Source: Thuidium tamariscinum
Taxonomy: Eukaryota; Streptophyta; Bryopsida; Hypnales; Thuidiaceae
Assembly (NCBI GenBank): GCA_947034885.2
Contig: OX344749.2
Span: forward strand, 14,213,501-14,277,500
Length of the DNA: 64,000 nt
Reading direction: 5' to 3'
Shown: positions 23,546 to 33,745 of the stretch, piece after piece
Layout of the letters: the number at the start of each line of letters is the position of its first letter
Position numbering within the stretch: the stretch's first letter is position 1
Position numbers and translations under genes: made by a program
The notes under the pieces: model-generated
What the model saw: the letters and a program-made list of their open reading frames with translations, nothing else
The model's database searches: none
What the model was told of the DNA's origin: nothing

Positions 23546-24125
23546 TTAGATGATTTTTAAGGCCTCCGGAAGATTATTTCAAGGTTGTTCCCCAAAATTA
23601 TTCCCTATACAATGAACCAGTCCCTATTAGTCTGATTTTTCAACTTTAAAAAAAATTCCAAAAAAATTCTAGAATGCCTAAAAATTTTGATTTTTTAAAA
23701 TTCAATAATTAATTTTTAAAATTAATTAATTAATATTTTTTGATACAAGAGTGTGTCAACTACGTTAAATTGCCTACGTGGTAGACACTAGAAGAAAAAT
23801 GCAGAAAAACAAGTTTATTTAAACAGAACACATCAAGTAGATTGTGTTGAGACTGCGTTGCTGAAAACGCAGGAAAACGCTGAAAACACAGAAAAACACA
23901 GAAAACGCGTTTTTTTGTGTTTTTTCCGCGTTTTCAGCAACACAGTCTCAATACAATCTACCTGACATGTTATGTTTAAATAAACCTGTTTTTCTGCGTT
24001 TTTCTTCTAGTGAGAGTTCTCAGAGTTTCCCGTAGTATTCCCAAGTTCCCACAACGTTCCTACAATCTTAGAACCCACAATCTTGGAACCCACAATCTCC
24101 TAGAGGCTTCAAAAATTATCTAATG
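23546..24125 (+). mobile_element. TIR element, CATTAGATG-type family (copy 2), interrupted by a CACTA MITE
   Basis: It starts CATTAGATGATTTTT and ends with its near reverse complement (AAAAATTATCTAATG). The internal order matches the copy at 56471: a GGTTGTTCCCCAAAATTATTCC block, an AT-rich core with repeated AATTAATT, a CTACGTGGTAGA site, and then GAGTTCTCAGAGTTTCCC. At the CTACGTGGTAGA site it is split by the 227-base element at 23786-24012. Without the insertion this copy would be about 350 bases long. Confidence 0.75.
23786..24012. mobile_element. CACTA (En/Spm)-type MITE with 3-base target duplication
   Basis: The 227-base element starts CACTAGAAGAAAAATGCAG and ends with a close reverse complement finishing in TTCTTCTAGTG. 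AGA is duplicated on both sides (23783-23785 and 24013-24015). CACTA-starting termini and a 3-base duplication define the superfamily. Nearly the whole element is an imperfect palindrome, with arms of about 85 bases around a core of AAAACGC/GCGTTTT words, so it would fold into one long hairpin. The uninterrupted target is visible in the related copy at 56471-56793. Confidence 0.85.
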
Positions 24126-24296
24126 TATAGGTAGACTTTATGTGCACTATATAAAAATGCTCCCATATATTTGTTGAATATTTCCAAGGTAGGCTTGAAT
24201 ACTTGATACAATTGATGAAGTAGCCCTTCATATATATACTTTTATTGTATTGAAATTTGAATTTCACCCATAGAACACTGTGAACACTACCACATT

Positions 24297-24554
24297 AGCA
24301 TGCTAATGTGGTCGAGCGACTGCCACATCAGATAATATTTAATTAATTAATTAATTAATTAATTTTAAATAATTTTTGTGCTTTTTAATACATTCTGAAA
24401 TTTGAAATTTTTTTTTAAGAAATTCAAAATTCAAAAATTCAGAACAACAGGGTCTGATCTACGGCAATGGGAACAATTTGAGGGAACGACAGTGGGAACA
24501 ATTTGAGGGAACAATCCTAAAAGGGTCTTCTAGGGGCCTAGAAATCCTCTTATG
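24297..24554 (-). mobile_element. TIR element, CATTAGATG-type family, partial copy
   Basis: The right end AAATCCTCTTATG, preceded by GGTCTTCTAGGGGCC, and the internal GTGGTCGAGCGACTGCC and AATTCAAAAATTCAGA words match copy 1 at 6088-6436 in the same orientation. The left terminus is missing. A short block, GGGAACAATTTGAGGGAAC, is duplicated in tandem. Confidence 0.65.
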
Positions 24555-25888
24555 CTACTTTGAATGTTCATAGAAGCCACTACTTTGGATGTTCATATAA
24601 AGAAAAGAAATTAAATAGAATCAATTTTGTATAAAAAGGCTTAAACATTATGAATTGAATGCAATAAAATAAAATTTTAAAATCTTTAAAAGCACCAAAA
24701 CAAAATTTCATACCTTCTCATAAGAAGTTCAATTTCTTGTAAAATACCTTCAATGTGATAAATCTTTGACATGCTTTGACGTCCCACTAAACAAAAAGGT
24801 TTATTGTGTCTACATTCTACAATACCATCCTCATACAAACCTAATAAACAAAAAAATAAATATTTGCATAAAAGCCAAATGTATGAATCTAGCATAATTA
24901 GCTTAAAAAAGGAAATAGACTCTTTTTGCATTCCTCGATAATCAAAAAATTGGATATTCATAAGTTTTTTTCATCAACATTAAGCTTTCTCAAGTGCTCA
25001 TGGCAAATTTTCTTAAAATGGAAAAATTCCATTATTGCAACATTCTTTATAATTGAGACCACACAATTTGAAATCAAATTCTATCAAAGATTTCTGAAAT
25101 CTATACTTCTCTTAGATGTTTGAGACCATATAGTCTAAAACTTAAATTTGTCATAAATTTTTGAAATCTATATATGTCCTAGATATTTGAAAATTTATAC
25201 TTGTCCTAAATTTCAATTTTTAGTTCAAATTGTGTAGTTTGAAAAATGGCATATGGAATACCACCATTTTAAGAAAATTTGCCATACTTGCAATATATGG
25301 GGGTTGACCAATTGGCATAACCGCATAAGATATCCACTAACACTTTGAAAATCCCAATATCACTTTGATATACAACATCAACATAGATTGAAAGGTATGG
25401 ACTATAAAGGGGTGTCACTCTCCTATTAATTCTCCAAAGAGCACTCTATGACAAAATTGGAGCACAATTTAGGTGTAAATAATTAAACCTTGACAACACT
25501 CTTGAATTAACATTGAAACATTTCAACTTGAGACCATTGATGGATTTAAATAGAGCAAGCATACACTTACAGGCACACAATCAAGTGACCACTTCTTTGA
25601 TAAGTCTTGAAAAAAAATTTAGAAGATGATTTCAAAAAATTCAACCATGAATAATTAATAGTTCAGTATTCTACACCACCATATTGAAAATGTTGAAATA
25701 CTACCTTTGAATAATCGTTGGTTCATATTCCTAAACAACCATATTGGAATTATTGAAATAATATGTCTAATTGACAACATTGACTCAATAAAACTTGTGA
25801 CAATATTGAAACAACCTTCTATGGCTAGTTTGTGTTTGTCATGTTGTTTCAACAATGGTGAAATATGGATTCAAAGTTCTAAAGAATT
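24555..25888. other. AT-rich non-coding stretch
   Basis: No gene or clear element is recognised. Short frames on both strands are AT-driven and lack motifs. Confidence 0.5.
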
Positions 25889-26296
25889 TTAGATGGAAGT
25901 GAAAATTCAAGAATTGTGTTAAAAGTCAAATTTCAGACCCTATTTGGGTATAGTAGAATATCTTTTTTCAATTATTGTCAATTAAAAGAAGTTGGAGAAC
26001 CAAGATAAATTTGATCTTTAAAAATCTTTTGCGATTTTGAAGCCCCATATAAGAGTCATGGACAAATTTTAGAGCGGGGGTGGAAGGGACATTGTTTTTG
26101 ACATTTTCAAACACTCTTTCTGAAATTTGTCCATAACTTCTAGGTGGAGTGTTGAAATATCAAATAGATTTTCAGAGATAAGTTTTTGCTTGATTCCCCT
26201 ATTTTTCTAAAGTTTTTTAGTTTAAAATATTCTACTATACTTAAATGAGGTTTGAAATTTGACTTTTAACACAATTTTTGCGTTTTCACTTCACCA
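25889..26296. mobile_element. non-coding element with about 75-base inverted repeat ends (copy 1)
   Basis: The left part, from GGAAGTGAAAATTC through TTGTGTTAAAAGTCAAATTT and TATAGTAGAATAT, is answered in reverse at 26225-26296 by ATATTCTACTATACTT and AAATTTGACTTTTAACACAA. A second copy with the same arrangement lies at about 43640-44072. Immediately downstream at about 26306-26345 is a near-perfect palindrome centred on CCTAATTAGG, flanked by GGAGCTCCTTTTA-like arms. No target duplication was established. Confidence 0.6.
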
Positions 26297-28407
26297 TGAG
26301 TGGTGGAGCTCCTTTTAGTCCTAATTAGGATTAAAAGGAGCTTCCTATATCCCACATGGATTGTTTTACCTACCACTATCCTACTTGTATAAAGAGCTTC
26401 TCTGCTCTCCTTTTACTACACAAAATTGATTAAGTGGCTCAAAATTAGAATGTGACACAAAATTAAGCTTGTGGCACAAAAGCCACTTCATTGGTTAAAT
26501 TTTGCTATTGAAAATTGTGTGTTCCATTGCCTTGTACTTTTCTTTCTTCCCTTGAGTTGCTTTGATGTATGGATTGATAGCTTTCATCATGGTTGACATG
26601 ACATGAGAGGTTGAACAAGAATGTGGGGTGGGGGATGGGGAATTCGTTTAGATGAAATAAAAACAATCTACATGGCCCTTGAAGGACTGTGGAGTGGCCC
26701 TCTAGAAGCATGCAATTTTCTCTAATGAGAATACTTTATTGGAGGGTGGAATATGTCCCTATATTCTTGGGGATGGATTTTAATTGAAGTGACCACTAAT
26801 TCTTGATTGTTGCATTTCCAATTTTTTTAATTGAAAAGGCGGGAAAAATGAATCGTATTAGAATTGTTTAATAATGTTATTTAGATAGTCTATTAAAAGT
26901 AATCAATATGACTGAAGTAGATGTGAACCGTTGGAGAGGTTGTTTTGTCACTATGCACTCAAAATTTTAATTAATTGATTTAAATTTTTTTTAAACTCCC
27001 TCCTTGACCCCCGGGTCTTAAGAAAATTTATTAATTAAAATTAAATCCTTACCCTCCCTTCCCCCTCCTTCCCTACTTGTAATTTTTTGAACCAAGTTAA
27101 TTTGACAACCAATATAGGACAATGAAAATCTTGTATCCTCTCTCTAATATCTGCTTCTGTATCCATATTCATATTCATATTCCCATATCAAGTATCTATA
27201 TCCATATTTTGTTGCCATATCTATATTTTGTATTCAAACAATATCCATATGATTTGTATTTTGAATTCATATTTGGATTACTCAAATTAAATCTCACAAA
27301 GATCAACGGCTTGTGATTTTTTGAGAAATTGATGGCATTTTGGAGAGGAAGCATTTAAAGATAAATAAATCAACGGCTTGTGATTTTTGAGAGGGGGAAG
27401 GGCAACTAATGGCAAACCAAGGTGTGTGCCACCTCTTTTGATGGGTCGAAGGATTCTTCAATAAACTTTTGAATATGAGCTTGTCCACATGTGAGTGAAC
27501 CATGCTTGTATTTTTGTGAGGGTATAAGGTAGAACCACCCATACCCAATGATTTAAGCAATTTTGGAACACATCATGAGGAATATGATGTTATACTAATT
27601 TTTCCCGTGTAGAAAGATAGGAATTATGTAAATTGCAAATTTTTCATACTTTTATTCCCAAAACTAAAATTATTATGATTTTGGAAAGCCAAAAAGCTTG
27701 CCAAAAAGTGCTATGAACCCATAGCCAATGTCTAAACTCTTCTAATTTCAATCATTTAAGAGACTACTTTTCTAATCCATACTCTTCCAACACACTTTGT
27801 GACACTTTGGAGCATGTGTCATGACCATACTAGTTCCAACCTTGAAAATGAGGAAAAAATACATTCTAAGCTTTGATTGGAAATCTCTTCTAGCCTTAGT
27901 TGGAATTTGGAAATAACAAGTTGGGTATCGGTCTTTGGTTCATAGTAGGTGGTTCTACCTTAGGCATGTCATTCTCATACACCACTAAGGTTAGAAATTT
28001 TTAAAAATACTTGAAAAGTGACATGTCAAATTCTATTAAGCGCTTAAAATATTCTAAACTCATTTCATTTCTACAATCTCCCATATATTGAATTTCCAAA
28101 ACCTTGAGTTATAAAATTTTGGAATCCTCATTTTGACAAACAATATGGCACTACAAATTTGCACTTGAATGTGTTAGAATCTCAAGTTCTATTCATATAA
28201 ATTGCATTCATATCTGTAGTTATGGCAAGTTTTTTTGGAAAAAGGGGCTTCTGATTTTTTAGTAAGGGTGGTTAGTGTTTTTGAAAGTATAATCACCTCC
28301 ATGTCTAATCTTGAAATCCTAACCCTATCACAAAAATAATGAATTTCTATTAAAAATATATATTTGAAAGCTGAAGGACATGCTCTTCAAAGGTTCACAA
28401 TATATAG
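26297..28407. other. AT-rich non-coding stretch
   Basis: No gene is supported. It includes a short CATATT-type repeat near 27160-27250. The part at about 27690-27990 resembles, with strong divergence, the repeat pair at 33.3-33.7 and 46.0-46.6 kb. Confidence 0.5.
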
Positions 28408-29709
28408 TATTAGATGAAATTTGACGGCAATAAAGGGTCATTTAGGGTTGTTCCCCTTTCTATTCCCTATGTCGTTCAAGAATTGTAAACTTGCCCTCAC
28501 AACCAATTTTATTGAATTTTTGAAAAAAGAATTTTAAAAAGTTTTTAAAAGTTTTAAGAATTATAAATTGATTTCAATTTTTTAATAAAAACAAGTATAA
28601 ATATATTATAAAATATTTAATACATAATTGAAACAAATAATTGATTAAACCCTAAAAGATTGTGACTATGTTTTCATAAAAAGTGCTCCAAAATTGCCAT
28701 TTTTAGGACAAGTACCAAAAAAACATTTAAACATTTTTGGACACATATAACAATAGGATCTTGTAGTAGGCTAGTTTGAAAAGTTATAGAAAAAATTTCA
28801 GAATTTTCCACCATGCGGATTGGAAGATATTAGCATTTGAATTGACAAAAATCCTTTTTTGGCCCTGCAAAAAAACTAGGCAGCTACACTTCAGAAGGTC
28901 ACATTTGCATGAAAAAATGTCCAGAATGGTTGTAACTCTTTGGATTCATTCTTCATGTCAAGTTGGCTACATGCTTGAAAAATTTGAGATCATTTGGAAT
29001 TGTACAACATATAGGAAAAAATAGTAAGTAGAAAGAGGTAAAAAATGATTCAAAATTCAAAATTGTTAAGAATTTAATTATAGAATTGAAAAATGCCAAT
29101 TCCAATGGTTTTAATGTTGTAATAAGTAATCTATATCCTATGGTTTTATTTTTTTCCAAAAATATTGAAAATTGAGTTCAATAAAGGACTTCAAAGTTTA
29201 TTTTGAGGTAGAGATTCTATAATTGCCTGCAAACTAAAACTCCTCATAACTTTTGACTCATTGATTGAAACAAAATGATTCAATGCTTTTCATGTACATA
29301 TCAATGTAAGAAACCAATTTCAAATTTTAGTTTTTGAAAAAAGTGATGTTTTTTATTTGCCTGAACTGCCCAAGTACAAAAAAAAGTAACATATGAGGCC
29401 ATAATTTTTTACTCACATTTCAAAATGTCATGAAATTTGGGCACATGAAAGATATTCCTCATCTACAAATTTGATTAAAGTTTTAGTCAAAAATATGCAA
29501 GCCTCTATTCACATGTACTTATCCAAATTTTCTATATTGCCAAAAAATGCAGTCGAGTCCTTTAGGGGTTAATATAATTTGACTTGGCATGGTCTTGGTC
29601 ACATCAACATATTGATGTAACGAGTTCTCACAATTTAGAAACAATCTAGAAGCTTGAAGGAACTTGAGGGAATTCACGTGCTTCTAATGCCCCAAAATTT
29701 CTTCTAATG
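28408..29709 (+). mobile_element. TIR element, CATTAGATG-type family (copy 3), interrupted by a piggyBac-type MITE
   Basis: The left end (ATTAGATGAAATTTG, then CATTTAGGGTTGTTCCCC) and the right end (GAGTTCTCACAATTT, then CAAAATTTCTTCTAATG) match the two ends of the family. The copy is divided at a TTAA by the 920-base element at 28649-29568. Removing that element would leave about 380 bases, the expected family size. Confidence 0.65.
28649..29568. mobile_element. piggyBac-type MITE with TTAA target duplication (copy 2)
   Basis: It is bordered by TTAA at 28645-28648 and 29569-29572. The right end, TCGAGTCCTTTAGGGG, is the reverse complement of the CCCCTAAAGGAC start of copy 1; the left end, ACCCTAAAAGATTGTGAC, is a diverged version. 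The interior aligns in reverse to 5014-5772. It is inserted in the CATTAGATG-type element at 28408-29709. Confidence 0.75.
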
Positions 29710-31853
29710 CTTTGTCATGACTTTTTCAAATCAAAAAGAGAGGTAAAAAAGTCTTGTCTCTCCTTTTTAATTCTTTTCATGAGAAGCTCCTTAATCCATT
29801 TAGAGAATCTTTGAGAGAGCTTTTGTTTTTGTATTTGCCTTAATAGGTGACTAAGCCTTACGAATGAATTCCCAACCCCAATTTTCCCCATGTTGGGGCT
29901 ATGCTATCAATGAAAGCTAGATAGGCTCACATGTAACAATGGCTCAAGGTGAATTGCCCCCTTCCTCAACCTTCCAAGTCATTCTTAAAGTGCAAGTAAG
30001 AATAAATGGCCCCTATTTTGTGCTTGAAAATATTATCTCTCACACCTCCCTCAACAGATTTGGGTCTTTGGTTGCAAATATGAATTCAAAATTTTCAAAT
30101 TCTATCATGCGTAGAAACTAAAAAAATTTAGCATTTTTCCAAGGGGATAAGTAAAGGGGTCAATTCACAATAGATGTTGAAGGGTCAAGGTGGATTGCTC
30201 CCCCCCCCCTTCCCTCCCTCATATTTTACACAAGTCATTCCAAGGATACAAGTAAAAAAGATTCCATGTTTTGTGCTTGAAAAATTTATCTCTTGTATCT
30301 TAGACAGCTCATAGTTCTAGACAGCTCATAGTTCTGGGCCTTTGATTGCAAATATGAATTCAAAACTTGCAAATTTTATCATGTAACTATGAAAAATAAA
30401 AATTCGAGTGTTTTCCCTTGGGAACGAGTGAGGGTCAATTCACCTTGGCTAGTTGGAGTGAGGCGGCAATAATGAAATCATTTCAATCTAAGTTAGCGTA
30501 TACTTTAGTTTGACTCAACACATTGGTGCCAAAATAATTCAATTTTAGAATTCAAACAATTTGACAACACAATTTAGGTTTCTTGGCTTTCAGCACTATA
30601 CTCTTTCTAATTTTTGGACACTCCTAAAATTTAAGATTGATTCCTTCTTTTAATGCATAAATGAGTTCTTTTTTCTAAAAAATTTCAAGAATAAGTTTTG
30701 GATATTAAGACTTAGTAACTATGAAAAAATTTCATTTATTTTCAGAAATAGTTGTGCAATTTTTAAAATTTCAGATCTCTTCCAAATTTTCCTAATTATT
30801 TACAATTTAACTGATCTACTAGTATGGTAGCATGCCTCATTAGTCTTTCCAATTGTTCCCAACCTTAATCCTTAAAGGATGGACCTATAACCACTGATTT
30901 CAAACCTTGTTGCTCATCACTTAGTTTGTTGCCATTTTGGAAATAGATATGTATGAAGAAAATTTAATTTATTTTTTCAATTACATGTCTTCTCTACTTC
31001 AAAAAAGAGTTTAGATTTTTTGGAGGAAAATTGATTTTTATGTGAATTTTTGAAGAAAAAGTGAAGAAAAAATCATATCAAATACAAAATTATTTCAAAA
31101 AAATCTGAAAACTCCATCATGTGCGTATGCAACAATGGCAAACATCACGGTGTAAACTCAATTTCCGTGCCATTTACGTAATAGACACTGAAAATACATC
31201 CAAAGTTCAAATTGCAATAAAATATTCAATATTATGAATTTTTCCAAAATTCTAATTGGTGTAGAAAGTAGAGTAGGGGACCTTCATTTCATTAGTCAAG
31301 CTCAAACTCAAAAAATATCATTTTTGCAGAGGAATTTCAGATTTACACAACTTCTCAAAATACACTAAAATGGCATATTTTGCCATCCATTTTTTTCACT
31401 TACTTCTCCACTAGATGAAAACAAACATTAATTAGACTAAAAACTCAATTGGATACTCTCCCGGATACTCTTTGAAACTCAACTTGAAAGGTCATGAAAA
31501 AAAGTAGATGAAAAATCTACTTCTAATCTCTTCTTATTCACCTAAACTATCATCCAAATGCTATACAATGACATTGGTGGTAGTCTAGGGTTAAGTTACC
31601 CAAGTTTTACCAGGCATTGCATATTCGAGTGTATGGAATGTTGGCAACCATTCCTTTTTTTCCAACACCATGAGGCTAAATTGCACCATTTCAAAATAAA
31701 TGTCTTTTTTTCACTAGATAAAAGTACTCTTTTTTCACCAAAAATTTCTAGTTCTCTTCAAAATATGGATGAAGTTGTCAAATGTGGATGAAAGAGTGTA
31801 TGAATATGATGAAAAAGTGTTTTTAGTCTAAAAGACACATTAATGTAGAACTA
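29710..31853. other. AT-rich non-coding stretch with a tandem duplication
   Basis: No gene is supported. Apart from the duplicated block at 29940-30440, listed separately, only AT-rich sequence is seen. Confidence 0.5.
29940..30440 (+). repeat. diverged tandem duplication of about 240 bases
   Basis: Two successive blocks share, in order, TCAAGGTG(A/G)ATTGC, CAAGTCATTC, TTTTGTGCTTGAAAA, TTGCAAATATGAATTCAAAA and TCAATTCAC. The second block also contains a 17-base exact duplication (AGACAGCTCATAGTTCT twice at 30303-30336) and a run of C residues. A third, more diverged relative is at about 46880-47050. Confidence 0.65.
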
Positions 31854-32547
31854 CAGTCAAACCTCGATAAGTGTTACCTCGATAAGTGTTACCTCAATAA
31901 GTGTTAAAACTCTCTATGTGTTATGGAGATTTTCGCTCCCTTAAAATTAAGACTAGTAAGTGTTATGTGTGAAGTGTTACGCAATGTCGCGCTCCCGACT
32001 TTGTTAATTTTACCTCGGTAAGTGATAAGTTTCCAAAAAAAGGTTTTTTATAAGAGCCATCGCTTGGGGGGAGATAATTTGGGAGATAATTTTGAGGTAA
32101 AGTAATAGTTCCTATTGCAAAGTAACTCTAGATGTCCATTCTAGAAACTATATAGTAGAAGAGGTTGTAAGCTTTCAAGATGTAGGTAGTGCTTTTCAAA
32201 CTTTGAAGAAGTTTTTGGAGCAAAGACCTAATATCACCATGTTATCTATTAGGAATATTGAAGCATTAGAAAAGGAAGTAGAATCTTGGTGTGTAGCAAA
32301 AACTCACCAAAGTACTATTGATTCATTCTTTGGACAGACTTAGATGAATAATGAATCAATATTTTGTAATTTCATCCATTTTTTCTATAAATTTTATGTA
32401 TTTACCTTTTAAATTCTTCTAAGTCTTATTTTTTATAAGTGTTACACATCATCGGCATCACCCTCTATAAGTGTTATGTGTTACTAGTGTCTAAGTGTTA
32501 ACTAAAAGTATGCTCCCAACCCCTAACACTTATCGAGGTTTGACATG
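31854..32547 (+). mobile_element. pogo/Tigger-like DNA transposon remnant
   Basis: The left end CAGTCAAACCTCGATAAGTG and the right end, which contains AACACTTATCGAGGTTTGAC, are inverted repeats of the pogo/Tigger type, and TA flanks both sides. The word CCTCGATAAGTGTTA is repeated three times in tandem at the left end. At 694 bases it is far shorter than an autonomous element. It retains only the tail of the transposase gene, so it is an internal-deletion derivative. Confidence 0.8.
32101..32343 (+). pseudogene. pogo-type transposase, C-terminal tail
   Basis: The open frame inside the pogo-like element ends with LSIRNIEALEKEVESWCVAK followed by HQSTIDSFFGQT and a TAG stop. A leucine- and glutamate-rich helix followed by a terminal T-I-D-S-F-F is the typical C-terminus of pogo/Tigger (CENP-B-like) transposases, where a Q-T-x-L-x-x-F-F motif closes the protein. 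The DNA-binding and DDE domains are absent. The frame starts after a stop at 32098, so no start codon can be assigned. It is a deletion remnant without activity of its own. Confidence 0.75.
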
Positions 32548-32589
32548 TACAATGCTTCACCAAATTTGAAGTGATCGCCATTTTTGCAC

Positions 32590-33310
32590 TTTCTCCCAAA
32601 GTAGGAAAAAAAGGTTGCTGGCAACTTCTAGCTGAGAATGGGAACTTGTGACAAGGCACGGCAAAGGTTGGCCATCCCCAACGAAGAAGTCATCTAAAAT
32701 GCAGGCCGGGTGGGGATGCTTTTAGAGCAGTGGACATGGCGTCATTCCCCCACCCACCCCAGAAAAGTCCCTTTTTTCTAGTGTCATGATCCAGTCCGAC
32801 TTCACTTGTATTTCGGCACTTTTTTTGTACTTTTCCCGAAGACGGAACGGGTTGCCTGGACCCATTCACCCGTCGGACAGGTCATTGCAAAGCCAGATGA
32901 GGAGGAAAAGATCAAGGCCACGGGCCCAGCCCTCGCCCAGTGATTAGCAGTGGCCTCGTCTTTTCCCTCCCGGCCAACGGCTGCCCGAGTTGACTTGCGG
33001 AGAAGTCAGACCCCATTCGAGCCTTTACCGAGTCCAAGGGCCGGGGGCCGGGCTCCATCTGCACCGGACCGCACTAATTGAAACCTCACCCAACCGATTA
33101 CTGTAACTTCCAGTTTGAACTGCGGTGAAGCTTACTTAACTTCACTTGGTGAAATTCTGGCGATGCAGACTCGTACTAACTTCCAGGCTCCCAAGTCTTC
33201 GCCTGTACTGGACTGGACTAGAAGTCGCAGGTGGAACTCTGACTTCCGCTTCCACGACAGGCCTGCGGCCTGCCCACCCGCACCCGCTTTAAGGGAGATG
33301 TACCCATGAT
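32590..33310. other. GC-rich island without a recognisable gene
   Basis: This block of about 700 bases is far more GC-rich than the flanks (words such as GGGCCGGGGGCCGGGC and CTGCGGCCTGCCCACCC) and contains many CpG steps. Open frames at 33115-33335 on both strands have no recognised family. By composition it looks like the promoter and leader, or a decayed exon, of a gene. It sits between the pogo-like element and a repeat copy. The identity is not resolved. Confidence 0.4.
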
Positions 33311-33334
33311 CAATCAAATAAGCACCTTGGGACA

Positions 33335-33745
33335 TGGTCTAGGATAGTGCAAGGCAAAGCAAACATTGGCAGAGGTGCATTCACAAAAATAATGGGGACT
33401 GCAAAAAATTTAGTAATTTTATCTCTGGAATTGAAATTACTGTACTATGAATTTCAAGAGGCAAAAGTTGGGCTTGACCTATGACCAACATCTAGAGTCA
33501 TCCAATTCCAATCATTCAAGAACTACTTTCCCACTAATTACTTCCTACTTTTGTGCTCACTTATGTGTCATTAACTTATTGGTCTAAACCTTCAAAAAAT
33601 ACAAAGACAGACATTCTGAGGAGAAAACGGAAACCCATTCCAATCTCAGTTGGAATAGGTTGGGTACTCTATTTATTATTGATGGGGCATGTGTTAGGAA
33701 TGGGTACATCTACCTTACATATGGTTTTGTGTCTGTTTTGATGCA
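33335..33745 (+). repeat. dispersed repeat, copy 1 (inverted partner at 46.0-46.6 kb)
   Basis: Shared words in reverse orientation with 46000-46645 include ATCCAATTCCAATCATTC, ACTTATGTGTCATTAACTTA, AACCCATTCCAAT and the GGCAAAAGTTG segment. A third, weakly similar copy lies at about 27690-27990. No terminal repeats were found. Confidence 0.65.
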
